64,000 nucleotides of DNA. It comes from Microbulbifer yueqingensis (GTDB taxonomy: Bacteria; Pseudomonadota; Gammaproteobacteria; Pseudomonadales; Cellvibrionaceae). Positions 47,911-57,666 of this stretch are shown piece by piece (the stretch's first letter is position 1; each line of letters opens with the position of its first letter). The DNA lies in NCBI RefSeq assembly GCF_900100355.1, contig NZ_FNFH01000003.1:186001-250000 (forward strand), given 5' to 3'. The notes below the pieces were generated by a model. It was not told where the DNA came from. It ran no database searches and saw nothing but the letters and a program-made list of their open reading frames with translations. The position numbers were made by a program, and so were the translations under genes.

Positions 47911-50115
47911 GTGGAGAGACAGCGGCAGCGTTACGATAGTGTCGAGGCCTGTGTCGATGCTGTCCTGGAGAGAGTAGGCAAGCGGATCGTGCTCGGCCTG
48001 CCCCTGGGCATCGGCAAGGCCAATCACTTTGCCAATGCGCTCTATGCGCGCGCCGCGGCCGACAGCTCGATTTCGCTGACAATATTTACCGCGCTTACCC
48101 TCGAGCGACCGGTCGGCAAGGGCGAAATCCAGCGGCGATTTATCCAGCCGTTGCTCGACCGGCTTTACAACCATTACCAGGACCTGGCCTATACCGCGCC
48201 CCGTCACCGGGGCCAGCTGCCGCCGAATATCGAAGTCTGTGAATTCTTCATGCAGCCGGGTGCTTACCTGCATAACCCCACCGCCCAGCAAGCCTACGTC
48301 AGCGCCAATTACACCCACGTGACGCGCGACCTGTTTGACCGGGGTGTAAACCTGATCGCACAGATGGTTGCGCCTGGCGACTCGCGGGAAAGCTTCAGCC
48401 TGAGCAGCAATCCCGATCTCACCCTCCCGATTCTTCGCGAGGCGCAGGCGCGGGAAGGATATGAGCTGTACCTGCTCGGCGAGGTCAATCCCCAGCTGCC
48501 GTATCTCGGCAGCGACGCCATCCTGCCGGCGGAGAGATTTGATTTCCTGCTGGAAGGGGATATGTACGATACCCCCTTGTTCTGTGCGCCGACGACGCCG
48601 GTGGGGCTTACCGAGTACAGCATTGGAATGCACGTTGCCAGCCTGCTGCCGGACGGCGGTTCGCTGCAGGTGGGGATCGGTGCACTGGGCGATGCAGTCT
48701 GCCACGCGCTGCGCCTGCGACATACACACAACAAAGAGTTTGGCGGGATACTGCGCGACCTCACGGTCGATGACTCACTGGAATTTCGCCACCGCATGCC
48801 CCCCCAGCAGGACAAGTTCGAGCGCGGATTGTATGGCGTGAGTGAGATGGTGCCCCCTGGCTTCCTGAACCTGCGCCGTGCGGGTGTGCTCAAACGCGAG
48901 GTATATCCTGACGAGGCTCTGCAAGGACTACTGAATCGGGGTGAGGTTGAGCCGGTTGCGGACGAGAAGTTGCTGCTGGCGCTGAAAGAAAGCGGCCGTA
49001 TCAGCTGTCCGCTGACGGAAGAAGACACCGATTTCCTGCAGTCTATCGGGGCGGTGGACCCGAGTTACAGCTGGCGCGGCCACAGGTTCCTGAGCCCCGA
49101 TGGCGAGCAAGAGGAGGCCGACCTGCACAGCGCACACGGCCGGCAGAGGCTACTTGGCAGCTGTGCGGGGAAGAAGCTGCGCGGCGGCATCTGGCTGCAT
49201 GGTGGATTTTACCTGGGGCCTTCGGCCATGTACCGGGAGCTCCGCCAGCTGGACGATGAAGAGTGGGCCGGGATCAATATGACGGCCATTGATTACATCA
49301 ACGAGTTGCAGCACGACTACAGCCTGAAGGTGGCGCAGCGCCAGCAGGCCCGCTTCGTCAATGCCGCCATGATGGTCACGCTTAATGGCGCCGTGATTTC
49401 GGACGGCCTCGCCGATGCGCAGGTGGTCAGTGGGGTGGGGGGGCAATACAACTTTGTCGCCCAGGCCCATGAGCTGCCAGGCGGCCGCTCGGTAATTACC
49501 CTGCCCAGCACACGTGAGAGTGGCGGAGAAACGCGCAGTAATATCGTCTGGGAGTTCCCCCACTGCACCATCCCGCGCCACCTGCGGGATATCGTAGTGA
49601 CGGAATACGGTGTCGCCGACCTGCGGGGCAGGTCCGATCGTGACGTGATCGTGGCGATGCTTGCAATCTGCGATTCGCGTTTCCAGGAAGAATTGCTGGA
49701 GAAGGCCAAGAGCGCCGGCAAGGTGGAGCAGGATTACAGTATCCCGCTGCAATTCACCGAGAATACCCCCGCGCATATCCGGGCGGTATACAGTACCGAT
49801 GAGCGACTGGCCCTGCTGCCGTACTATCCCCTCGGCACCGACTTCACCGAGGAGGAGGCGCTGCTGGCGGCAGCACTGGGTCGGCTCAAGGTCCACAGCA
49901 AGAAGTGGTGGAAAGTTCTGCCGCTGGCCCTGGCGGGCTACCGGGCGTACCGGGACCGGTCGGCCTCAGCCGATTACATCCATCGCTGTCTTGAAAGAAT
50001 GGGGTTTGAGGAAACGGATACCTTCGAGCACAAACTGGAAGGTTACCTGGTGGCGGGGGCGCTGAGGGAGTTTGTAGATCTCCGCCGCCCCCTGACCGGC
50101 CCCGGCGCAGAATGA
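47911..50115 (+). CDS. Acetyl-CoA hydrolase/transferase family protein
   Basis: Large two-domain CoA-transferase-like protein. The C-terminal acetyl-CoA hydrolase/transferase domain spans roughly residues 430-640 and includes AQVVSGVGGQYNFV, ESGGETRSNIVWEFPHCTIPRHL, and the diagnostic VVTEYGVADLRGRSDRDV. The N-terminal part carries LGLPLGIGKANHFANAL and VGLTEYSIGMHVASLLPDGGSLQVGIGALGDAV, akin to the transferase N-domain. 734 residues, longer than classical acetyl-CoA hydrolases (~500). GTG start at 47911. It may be co-expressed with fadE and handle short-chain acyl-CoA/CoA exchange; substrate unknown. Confidence 0.8.
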   Translation: MERQRQRYDSVEACVDAVLERVGKRIVLGLPLGIGKANHFANALYARAAADSSISLTIFTALTLERPVGKGEIQRRFIQPLLDRLYNHYQDLAYTAPRHRGQLPPNIEVCEFFMQPGAYLHNPTAQQAYVSANYTHVTRDLFDRGVNLIAQMVAPGDSRESFSLSSNPDLTLPILREAQAREGYELYLLGEVNPQLPYLGSDAILPAERFDFLLEGDMYDTPLFCAPTTPVGLTEYSIGMHVASLLPDGGSLQVGIGALGDAVCHALRLRHTHNKEFGGILRDLTVDDSLEFRHRMPPQQDKFERGLYGVSEMVPPGFLNLRRAGVLKREVYPDEALQGLLNRGEVEPVADEKLLLALKESGRISCPLTEEDTDFLQSIGAVDPSYSWRGHRFLSPDGEQEEADLHSAHGRQRLLGSCAGKKLRGGIWLHGGFYLGPSAMYRELRQLDDEEWAGINMTAIDYINELQHDYSLKVAQRQQARFVNAAMMVTLNGAVISDGLADAQVVSGVGGQYNFVAQAHELPGGRSVITLPSTRESGGETRSNIVWEFPHCTIPRHLRDIVVTEYGVADLRGRSDRDVIVAMLAICDSRFQEELLEKAKSAGKVEQDYSIPLQFTENTPAHIRAVYSTDERLALLPYYPLGTDFTEEEALLAAALGRLKVHSKKWWKVLPLALAGYRAYRDRSASADYIHRCLERMGFEETDTFEHKLEGYLVAGALREFVDLRRPLTGPGAE

Positions 50116-50140
50116 AAAGCGGGCCGCGTAGCGGCCCGAA
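50113..50140 (-). terminator. Terminator of the first isocitrate lyase gene
   Basis: CGGGCCGC-GTA-GCGGCCCG (50120-50138); on the minus strand CTTTT follows. It lies just behind the stop of the convergent plus-strand gene as well. Confidence 0.75.
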
Positions 50141-50173
50141 AACTGAGTCGAGGTGGCTCACCCGGCGGTTGCC

Positions 50174-51508
50174 TTACTTGAACTGGTCTTCCTCTGTAGA
50201 ACCGGTCAGTGCAGTCACGGAAGACTGGCCCCCCTGGATGACATTGGTCATGTCGTCGAAGTAGCCGGTACCCACTTCCTGCTGGTGCGCCACGAAGGTG
50301 TAGCCCTTGTCCGCATCCTGGAATTCCTTTTCCTGCAGGCGGACGTAGGCGGACATATCCTCGCGCGCATAGTCGTAGGCCAGGTTGAACATGCTGTTCC
50401 ACATGTTGTGGATGCCGGCCAGGGTGATGAACTGGAACTTGTAGCCCATGGCTGACAGCTCCCGCTGGAACCTGGCGATGGTCTCGTCGTCCAGGTTCTT
50501 CTTCCAGTTAAAGGAGGGCGAGCAGTTGTAGGACAGCAGCTGCTCCGGGTGCTCCTTGTGAATAGCCTCGGCGAATTTTTTGGCCTCTTCCAGGTCCGGG
50601 GTGGCGGTCTCACACCACAGCAGGTCAGCGTAGGGCGCGTACGCCAGGCCGCGGGAAATGGCCTGGTCGATGCCGGCCTTGACGCGGTAGAAGCCCTCGG
50701 CAGTGCGCTCGCCGGTCAGGAAGGGCTCGTCGTACTCGTCGTGGTCGGAAGTCATCAGGTCCGCCGCATTGGCGTCGGTCCGCGCCAGTACGATGGTGGG
50801 CACGCCCTCAACGTCGGTCGCCAGGCGCGCCGCGGTAAGCTTCTGCACCGCTTCCTGGGTGGGTACCAGCACCTTGCCGCCCATGTGGCCGCACTTCTTC
50901 ACCGAGGCCAGCTGGTCCTCGAAATGCGCACCGGCAGCACCGGCGCGGATCATGTTCTTCATCAGCTCGTAGGCGTTCAGGACGCCGCCGAAGCCCGCCT
51001 CGGCATCCGCCACGATGGGGGCGTAGTAGTCGATATAGCCCTCGTCACCCGGGTTTTTGCCGCTCTTCCACTGGATCTGGTCGGCGCGCTCGAAGGCGTT
51101 GTTGATCCGGCGGATAACGGTCGGCACTGAGTCCACCGCGTAGAGGGACTGGTCCGGGTACATGGTTTCGGAAGTATTGGCATCGGCGGCCACCTGCCAG
51201 CCGGACAGGTAGATTGCCTGCACGCCGGCCTTCACCTGTTGCACGGCCTGGCCACCGGTCAGCGCACCCATGGCATTGACGAAGTCCTTGTCAGGACGGA
51301 AAGATGGGCGGCCGCCCTCGTTGATCAGTTGCCACAGCTTTTCAGCCCCGCGCCGGGCGATGGTATTCTCGCGCTTGATGGAGCCGCGCAGGCGTACCAC
51401 GTCCTCGGCCGAGTATGTGCGCTTCACGTTCTTCCAGCGCGGATTCTCCGCCCAGTCTTTCTCGATGGCAGCGATTTCGGCCTTGCGGTCATAATTGCCG
51501 GTAGTCAT
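50174..51508 (-). CDS. aceA: Isocitrate lyase, E. coli-type
   Basis: Splits isocitrate to glyoxylate and succinate, the first step of the glyoxylate bypass. Catalytic motif [14 protein letters not shown] near residue 210 with the active Cys; barrel segments [12 protein letters not shown] and [11 protein letters not shown]. 444 residues (E. coli 434). ATG at 51508 with a GGGGAAG purine-rich upstream. It differs in subfamily from the second aceA downstream of the LysR gene: this is the ~430-residue class, the other the ~530-residue class found in pseudomonads. Confidence 0.95.
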   Translation of the reverse strand: MTTGNYDRKAEIAAIEKDWAENPRWKNVKRTYSAEDVVRLRGSIKRENTIARRGAEKLWQLINEGGRPSFRPDKDFVNAMGALTGGQAVQQVKAGVQAIYLSGWQVAADANTSETMYPDQSLYAVDSVPTVIRRINNAFERADQIQWKSGKNPGDEGYIDYYAPIVADAEAGFGGVLNAYELMKNMIRAGAAGAHFEDQLASVKKCGHMGGKVLVPTQEAVQKLTAARLATDVEGVPTIVLARTDANAADLMTSDHDEYDEPFLTGERTAEGFYRVKAGIDQAISRGLAYAPYADLLWCETATPDLEEAKKFAEAIHKEHPEQLLSYNCSPSFNWKKNLDDETIARFQRELSAMGYKFQFITLAGIHNMWNSMFNLAYDYAREDMSAYVRLQEKEFQDADKGYTFVAHQQEVGTGYFDDMTNVIQGGQSSVTALTGSTEEDQFK

Positions 51509-52060
51509 CTCTTGCTTCCCCTCGAAATGTTGGCTGCAATTGGGTGTCTAGTATCGGGCGCCTGGGCAGACCGGGCGGCGGTGGCATCGATGACCTGTTC
51601 GTCGACCAGGGCCCGGTGGGCGAACCGTTTATCGCCGGGAACCACTCGCTGACCTGCCGCAAATGATTCATCGCACTCGCGCGCGCCTGCGTGGAGATAG
51701 CCCTCGCGTGGCGTCACTGTGCCTCGCCGATACCGCCCGGGGACAGTTTGTGACTGAGGAGGCCGAGCAGCGTAAATTCGGGCGAGGAACAGCCAGAATT
51801 AAAGACCAGAACACGCCCTGGCGCGGCAATACAATCCGCCAAATAACCACCGTCATCCCTTAAGGCTAGACGAATTTGGCGCGTTATCCCTGTTCTGGGC
51901 CGACAGAACCAGGGGGGCGCTATTGGGCTCAAGTGCGCGGGGAGCGTGGCTTTCAAGCCGCCCATAAAAAAGGGGCCACAAAGTGACCCCGAAAGTGAGT
52001 GAATAAGTTCCGGGAGTTGGCAGCATTCAGGTCTACCCAACTCCTGCTTGCTGACGGCGC
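51509..52060. other. Gap between the two isocitrate lyase genes
   Basis: 552 bp without a credible gene. The right end holds the terminator of the second aceA (51965-51990); the rest upstream of the first aceA ATG should contain its promoter. I could not identify hexamers or an operator with confidence. Confidence 0.5.
51965..51990 (-). terminator. Terminator of the second isocitrate lyase gene
   Basis: On the minus strand GGGGTCAC-TTT-GTGGCCCC (one U-G pair) followed by six T. Confidence 0.85.
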
Positions 52061-53659
52061 TTAGCCGAACTGGTTCATGGTGTTGTCTTTACCGGCAGCC
52101 TTCAGCGCGGCTTCACCGGCAAAGTATTCCTTGTGATCGTCGCCGATGTCGGATCCGGCCATGTTCTGGTGTTTGACGCAGGCGATACCCTGGCGGATTT
52201 CCTTGCGCTGTACACCTTCCACATAACCCAGCATGCCTTTCTCTCCGAAGTACTCCTTCGCCAGGTTGTCGGTAGACAGGGCGGCGGTGTGATAGGTCGG
52301 CAGAGTAATCAGGTGGTGGAAGATCCCGGCTTCGCGGGCAGCATCAGCCTGGAAGGTACGGATCTTGTCATCGGCCGCCCTGGAAAGCTCGGTATCGTCG
52401 TATTCCGCACTCATCAGGTTGTCGCGATTGTAGGCGGACACGTCCTTGCCTTCTTCCTGCCAGGCATCGAATACCTGCTGGCGGAAGTTCAGGGTCCAGT
52501 TGAATGACGGGCTGTTGTTGTATACGAGCTTCGCGTTCGGAACCTGCTTGCGGATTTCGTCCATCATGGCGCCGATCTGGCCGACATGGGGCTTCTCGGT
52601 TTCAATCCAGATCAGGTCGGCGCCGTTCTGCAGGGAGGTCACGCTGTCGAGGACACAGCGGGCTTCGCCGGTGCCTTTGCGGAACTGGAACAGGTTGGAG
52701 GCCAGGCGCTTCGGGCGCAGCAGCTTGCCGTCACGGTTGATGATCACATCGCCATTGGCCAGGTCACCGGAAGCCACTTCCTCGCAATCCAGGAAGGAGT
52801 TGTACTGGTCCCCCAGGTCGCCGGGCTCCTTGGTCACGGCGATCTGCTTGGTCAGGCCGGCGCCCAGGGAATCGGTACGAGCAACGATCACACCGTTATC
52901 CACGCCCAGCTCCAGGAACGCGTAGCGGACCGCGCGGATCTTGGCCAGGAACTCCTCGTGCGGAACGGTCACCTTTCCGTCCTGGTGACCACACTGCTTC
53001 TCGTCGGAAACCTGGTTTTCGATCTGGATACAGCAGGCGCCGGCTTCGATCATCTTCTTGGCCAGCAGGTAAGTCGCTTCCGCATTGCCGAAACCGGCAT
53101 CGATGTCGGCAATGATCGGCACGACGTGGGTTACGTGATTGTCGATCTTGTCGATGATCGCTTTCTCGGCATCTTTGTCACCGGCTTCGCGGGCTGCGTC
53201 CAGCTCGCGGAACAGGCCGCCCAGCTCACGGGCGTCAGCCTGGCGCAGGAAGGTATACAGCTCTTCGATCAGCGCAGCGACAGAGGTCTTCTCATGCATG
53301 GACTGGTCGGGCAGGGGGCCAAATTCACTGCGCAGTGCAGCGACCATCCAGCCGGAGAGGTACAGGTAACGGCGGTCGGTGTTGCCTTCGAAATGCTTTT
53401 TGATGGAAATCATCTTCTGCTGACCGATAAAGCCATGCCAGCAACCCAGTGACTGGGTGTACTTGGTGCAATCCTTGTCGTAGGCCTCCATGTCTTTGCG
53501 CATGATATTGGCGGTATATCTGGCGATTTCGAGGCCGTTCTGGAACTTGTTCTGGAGCCGCATGCGCGCCACAGATTCCGGGTTGATGGCATCCCAGGAG
53601 CTGCCATTGGCTTTACGGAGCTTGGCTGCCGCTTCGATTTCTTGCGAGTAAGTGGACAT
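52061..53659 (-). CDS. Isocitrate lyase, Pseudomonas-type long form
   Basis: Second isocitrate lyase, of the ~530-residue class used by pseudomonads. Motifs: YLYLSGWMVAALRSEFGPLPDQS, IADIDAGFGNAEATY, and the catalytic DEKQCGHQDGKVTVP near residue 220. 532 residues, ~90 more than the first copy through a helical insertion (about 120-165) and a longer central segment. ATG at 53659 (MSTYSQEIEAAAK) with GAGGGAA upstream; the in-frame extension to 53725 is not supported. Divergent from a LysR regulator over a 116 bp AT-rich region, a layout that suggests control by that regulator. Confidence 0.95.
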   Translation of the reverse strand: MSTYSQEIEAAAKLRKANGSSWDAINPESVARMRLQNKFQNGLEIARYTANIMRKDMEAYDKDCTKYTQSLGCWHGFIGQQKMISIKKHFEGNTDRRYLYLSGWMVAALRSEFGPLPDQSMHEKTSVAALIEELYTFLRQADARELGGLFRELDAAREAGDKDAEKAIIDKIDNHVTHVVPIIADIDAGFGNAEATYLLAKKMIEAGACCIQIENQVSDEKQCGHQDGKVTVPHEEFLAKIRAVRYAFLELGVDNGVIVARTDSLGAGLTKQIAVTKEPGDLGDQYNSFLDCEEVASGDLANGDVIINRDGKLLRPKRLASNLFQFRKGTGEARCVLDSVTSLQNGADLIWIETEKPHVGQIGAMMDEIRKQVPNAKLVYNNSPSFNWTLNFRQQVFDAWQEEGKDVSAYNRDNLMSAEYDDTELSRAADDKIRTFQADAAREAGIFHHLITLPTYHTAALSTDNLAKEYFGEKGMLGYVEGVQRKEIRQGIACVKHQNMAGSDIGDDHKEYFAGEAALKAAGKDNTMNQFG

Positions 53660-53775
53660 GGCTGTATTCCCTCGAAAAGAAAGGTGACTTCGAATTGTTG
53701 TTGCATATGCTACGAGCGCTGGCATAATTTGGCTAATTTATTGCCATTATTTTCGCTATCAGTCAGATAAATACT

Positions 53776-54711
53776 ATGAGTTTGGAAAGAGCCGACCTGA
53801 ACCTGCTGGTCTACCTGGATGTGCTCCTGCGGGAACGCAATGTCACCCGCGCTGCGAACTACCTGGGCTTGTCCCAGCCCGCCATGAGCAATGGCCTCAA
53901 GCGCCTGCGCGAGCTGTTTGGCGACCCACTGCTGGTGCGCACCCGGGAGGGAATGATGCCCACTGAGCGGGCACTGGAACTGCAGCCCATGGTGCGCGAG
54001 GCCCTGGCCTCCATCGACCGGGTTATCCAGCCCAACCGGGATTTCGAGCCGGGGGCGGCGCGACGCACCTTCCGTATCATGGCCAGTGACTACGCTGAAT
54101 CGACCCTGATCCCGGCACTGCTGAGGCGCCTGCGGGACCAGGCGCCCGGTATCAGCCTCGACATCATGACGCCCAGTGACGTGAGTTTCGTCGATGTCGA
54201 GCAGGGCAAGGTGGACATGGTCATCAACCGCTTCGACAGCATGCCGCAGAGCTTTCACCAGGCCACCGTCTGGCGGGACAGCTTTTCCTGCGTGATGCGG
54301 GCGGACAACCCGGTGCTTGGGGACTATACCCTGCAGAGCTATCTCAAGGCCCAGCACATCTGGGTGAGCAAGACCGGCATGGGGGTAGGTGTGGGCGTCA
54401 ACCCCGAGGACGTGCAGCGGCTCGGCTGGGTTGACGAGGCCATTGGCCGCCTCGGCGAGAAGCGCGATATCTCGGTATTCACCCGCCACTACCAGGTCGC
54501 AATGCTGCTGGCGGAACAGAGCGACCTGATCGTAACGGTACCCACCCGGCTGGCGCAGCTGGCCAGCGACAACCCCCGCATCACGCGCCGGGAGCCGCCG
54601 CTGGATATTCCGCCCCTGGAGTTGAAGATGGCGTGGAGCCCGCTTTTGCAGCAGAGCGCACCACACCGCTGGCTGCGGCGGCTGATCCTGGATGTGGGTC
54701 GCCAGCTCTGA
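53776..54711 (+). CDS. LysR-family transcriptional regulator
   Basis: 311-residue LysR protein with helix-turn-helix LNLLVYLDVLLRERNVTRAANYLGLSQPAMS and a C-terminal effector domain. The N-terminus resembles the NahR/NodD-like LysR branch. Its divergent position beside the long aceA and 150 bp upstream of glcB makes it a candidate regulator of the glyoxylate bypass; that is inference. The intergenic 53721-53745 carries an imperfect AT-rich dyad starting GGCA and ending TGCC, a possible binding site. Confidence 0.88.
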   Translation: MSLERADLNLLVYLDVLLRERNVTRAANYLGLSQPAMSNGLKRLRELFGDPLLVRTREGMMPTERALELQPMVREALASIDRVIQPNRDFEPGAARRTFRIMASDYAESTLIPALLRRLRDQAPGISLDIMTPSDVSFVDVEQGKVDMVINRFDSMPQSFHQATVWRDSFSCVMRADNPVLGDYTLQSYLKAQHIWVSKTGMGVGVGVNPEDVQRLGWVDEAIGRLGEKRDISVFTRHYQVAMLLAEQSDLIVTVPTRLAQLASDNPRITRREPPLDIPPLELKMAWSPLLQQSAPHRWLRRLILDVGRQL

Positions 54712-54861
54712 GCCGGCGGGAGGGATGAGCGGTCGCCGATTTCACCAAAATCAGGCGAGTGAATAGCGGAAATTGCGGCTATAAATTAGCGGTATGGCGC
54801 CGCGCCTGTTTAGAATGCCGTGAAACAATTTCCCAAGACGCTATCAGCAAGAGGTCAGGAT

Positions 54862-57039
54862 ATGACGGAGCGAGTCCAAGTCGGCCAACTGAAGATTGCC
54901 CCCGAACTCTACAGCATGGTGAACGAGGAGGTAATCCCGGGCACCGGCGTGGATGCCGACAGTTTCTGGGCCGAGTTCGGCAAAATTGTCGCCGACCTGG
55001 CACCCCGCAATCGTGACCTGCTGGAAAAACGCGACGCATTGCAGGCGAAGATCGACCAGTGGCACCAGGATAACCCGGGAGGCTATCGCGACCTGGATCG
55101 CTATAAGGCGTTTTTGCGCGAGATCGGCTACCTGCTGGAAGAGCCGGCCGACTTCACTGCCAGCACGGAAAACGTGGACGAGGAAATAGCCACCATGGCC
55201 GGGCCCCAGCTGGTGGTGCCGGTGATGAATGCCCGCTATGCCCTCAATGCGGCCAATGCTCGCTGGGGAAGCCTTTATGATGCCCTCTACGGCACCGATG
55301 TGATCAGCGAAGACGGCGGCGCCGAGAAGGGAACCGCCTACAACCCGGTGCGCGGCGAGCGCGTTATCCAGTATGCCCGCGAGTTTCTCGACCAGGCTGC
55401 GCCGCTCACCGAGGGCAGCCACCGCGACGCTGTCGAGTACCACATCAACGGGCCGCTGGTGGAGGTCCAGTTGCGCAACGGCGACATCGCCACCCTGAAG
55501 AGCCGCGGCCAGTTCCTGGGTTTCAACGGGGATCCCAGCGAGCCCAGCGCTATCCTGCTCCAGCAGAACGGACTGCGCTTCGAGATCCAGATCGATCGCG
55601 AGAGCCCTATCGGCAAGACGGATGCCGCCGGCGTCAAGGACATCCTGATGGAGTCGGCCCTGACTACGATCATGGACTGCGAGGATTCCGTGGCCGCTGT
55701 CGACGCCGAGGACAAGGTGGTGGTCTACCGCAATTGGCTGGGGCTGATGAATGGCACCCTGGAGGAATCCATCGACAAGGGCGGCAAGACATTCGTCCGC
55801 AAGTTGAACAGCGACCGGGAATATAAGGCTCGCGATGGCAGCCGCTTCACGCTTCCGGGCCGCAGCCTGATGTTCGTGCGCAACGTGGGCCACCTGATGA
55901 CCAACGATGCGGTTCTCGATGGCGACGGCAACGAGGTCCCGGAGGGGATCCTGGACGGCATGATCACCAGCCTGATCGCCCTGCACGACCTCCGCGGCTC
56001 CGGCTCGCTGAAAAATTCCCGCACCGGCAGTGTCTATATCGTCAAGCCGAAGATGCACGGGCCGGAAGAGGTGGCGTTTGCCAACGAGCTGTTTGACCGT
56101 ATCGAGGATGCCCTGGGTATGGAGCGGAATACCCTGAAGATGGGCATCATGGACGAGGAGCGCCGCACCACCGTCAACCTGAAGGGCTGCATCGCCGCGG
56201 CGCGGGAGCGGGTGGTCTTTATCAACACCGGTTTCCTCGACCGCACCGGCGATGAAATACACACCTCCATGCTGGCGGGGCCCATGATCCGCAAGGGAGA
56301 CATGAAACAGTCAACCTGGATCAATGCCTACGAGGACTGGAACGTGGATGTGGGCCTGGAGACCGGCCTCAAGGGCCGCGCCCAGATCGGCAAGGGTATG
56401 TGGCCCATGCCGGAGAAAATGGCGGCAATGATGGAGGCCAAGATAGGCCATCCCATGTCCGGGGCCAACACCGCCTGGGTGCCGTCGCCGACCGCTGCCA
56501 CCCTGCACGCACTGCATTACCACCGGGTGAATGTCGGCAAGCGCCAGGAAGAGATCGCCGGGCGGGACCACGCCAGGCTGGACGATATCCTGACGATTCC
56601 GGTGGCTGAAGACACCGGCTGGAGTGATGAGGAGATACAGCGCGAGCTGGACAACAACGCCCAGGGCATACTCGGCTATGTGGTGCGCTGGGTGGAGCAG
56701 GGCGTGGGTTGCTCCAAGGTGCCGGATATCAACGATGTGGGCCTGATGGAGGATCGCGCCACCCTGCGCATCTCCTCACAGCACATCGCCAACTGGCTGA
56801 AGCAGGGTATCGTCACCGAGGCACAGGTGCGCGAGACCATGGAGCGCATGGCCGCAGTGGTGGACCGCCAGAATGCCGGCGATGAAAACTACCGTGATAT
56901 GGCGCCGGATTTCGACAACAGCGTGGCTTTCCAGGCAGCCTGTGAGCTGGTCTTCGATGGCTGCGCACAGCCGAACGGCTATACCGAGCCGGTCCTGCAC
57001 CGCCGCCGCCGCGAGTTCAAGCAAAAGCTCGCCAGCTGA
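54862..57039 (+). CDS. glcB: Malate synthase G
   Basis: Condenses glyoxylate with acetyl-CoA to malate, completing the glyoxylate bypass. 725 residues, the monomeric G-isoform size (E. coli GlcB 723), not the ~530-residue AceB form. Seen: N-terminal region with [46 protein letters not shown] with the catalytic Arg, and the central insert domain between ~130 and 300. ATG at 54862 with GAGGTCAGGA upstream; the frame to GTG 54820 adds 14 residues but has no Shine-Dalgarno. Follows the LysR gene in the same direction. Confidence 0.96.
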   Translation: MTERVQVGQLKIAPELYSMVNEEVIPGTGVDADSFWAEFGKIVADLAPRNRDLLEKRDALQAKIDQWHQDNPGGYRDLDRYKAFLREIGYLLEEPADFTASTENVDEEIATMAGPQLVVPVMNARYALNAANARWGSLYDALYGTDVISEDGGAEKGTAYNPVRGERVIQYAREFLDQAAPLTEGSHRDAVEYHINGPLVEVQLRNGDIATLKSRGQFLGFNGDPSEPSAILLQQNGLRFEIQIDRESPIGKTDAAGVKDILMESALTTIMDCEDSVAAVDAEDKVVVYRNWLGLMNGTLEESIDKGGKTFVRKLNSDREYKARDGSRFTLPGRSLMFVRNVGHLMTNDAVLDGDGNEVPEGILDGMITSLIALHDLRGSGSLKNSRTGSVYIVKPKMHGPEEVAFANELFDRIEDALGMERNTLKMGIMDEERRTTVNLKGCIAAARERVVFINTGFLDRTGDEIHTSMLAGPMIRKGDMKQSTWINAYEDWNVDVGLETGLKGRAQIGKGMWPMPEKMAAMMEAKIGHPMSGANTAWVPSPTAATLHALHYHRVNVGKRQEEIAGRDHARLDDILTIPVAEDTGWSDEEIQRELDNNAQGILGYVVRWVEQGVGCSKVPDINDVGLMEDRATLRISSQHIANWLKQGIVTEAQVRETMERMAAVVDRQNAGDENYRDMAPDFDNSVAFQAACELVFDGCAQPNGYTEPVLHRRRREFKQKLAS

Positions 57040-57068
57040 GTCGCGGGGTTGCCTGCTGCCCGTACGGT

Positions 57069-57088
57069 GCCCCGGGAATTGCCGGGGC
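57069..57088. terminator. Hairpin after glcB
   Basis: GCCCCGG (57069-57075) pairs with CCGGGGC (57082-57088) around a 6 nt loop, in the short gap between convergent genes. No T-tract follows, so it is only a candidate. Confidence 0.35.
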
Positions 57089-57124
57089 GGCCCATGCCGG
57101 GGCGGCCCATGCCGGGGCGGCCCC
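57081..57124. repeat. 15 bp direct repeat, three copies
   Basis: GCCGGGGCGGCCCAT occurs at 57081-57095 and 57096-57110, with a third copy at 57111-57124 that ends in CC. It sits between glcB and the convergent unknown gene and overlaps the hairpin above. Microsatellite-like; GC-rich and perfect, so copy number may vary. Confidence 0.85.
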
Positions 57125-57147
57125 TGGCCGGTTAATACTGCCGGCTC

Positions 57148-57666
57148 TCAGAGGTCCAGGCGGCGCAGTGCGGGATCGAGCGAGGCGCGCTCCCACTCCT
57201 GCCTGAACACTTCCTCCAGCCTGCGGGCCCTGACCCTGTCGCGGGGATCGTAAATGCCGAGCCACTGGTCGCGATCTTCCCGCAGCAGTACCTGCTTGCC
57301 GTCTGCCAGCACAAATTCCTGTTGCGGGGTCTCACTGGTGGGCGTGATGCTGCGTAACTGGATGCGGCTGCAGAGGCGCTGGGCGAGGTGGTGGGTACGG
57401 TTGAATTCCCGTCCCAGTGTTTCGCTGTCGCGGACCAGGATTTGCAGGTCGGTATAGCGGCTGCGCCTGGCGAAAGCCGAGAGCGCTTCCGTCACCCGGG
57501 GGTCGTTGTACAGGGTGGGGCAGAGGTTCTCTGAATAGATACACACCTGCCGGTGGGCACCCTGTAGCAGCTCCAGCAGGGCTTCGCGGAAGCCGGCAGC
57601 CGACTCCAGGGTGCGGAGCCCAGCAGCCTCCCGGTCGTCCGCGGTATCATCGCGCTCGTCAGCCAA
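57148..57666 (-). CDS. Conserved protein of unknown function, coupled to a GNAT gene
   Basis: 172 residues, no signal peptide or membrane segment. The middle is acidic and basic mixed (EALLELLQGAHRQVCIYSENL, FARRSRYTDLQILVRDSETL). The IYSENL...LQILVRDS spacing recalls the core strands of phospholipase-D-like proteins, but no HKD motif is present. The start is probably TTG at 57666, overlapping the last 8 bases of the GNAT gene; no ATG or GTG fits before the conserved part. Similar proteins sit next to a GNAT gene in pseudomonads. Function unknown. Confidence 0.6.
   Translation of the reverse strand: MADERDDTADDREAAGLRTLESAAGFREALLELLQGAHRQVCIYSENLCPTLYNDPRVTEALSAFARRSRYTDLQILVRDSETLGREFNRTHHLAQRLCSRIQLRSITPTSETPQQEFVLADGKQVLLREDRDQWLGIYDPRDRVRARRLEEVFRQEWERASLDPALRRLDL

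Noticed and set aside
54844-56262. 472-residue minus-strand frame opposite glcB
   Set aside because: Antisense shadow of malate synthase G in GC-rich DNA, without a start signal or family motif.
57081-57124. 15 bp triplicate as CRISPR or attachment site
   Set aside because: Head-to-tail units without spacers, no cas or integrase gene nearby.
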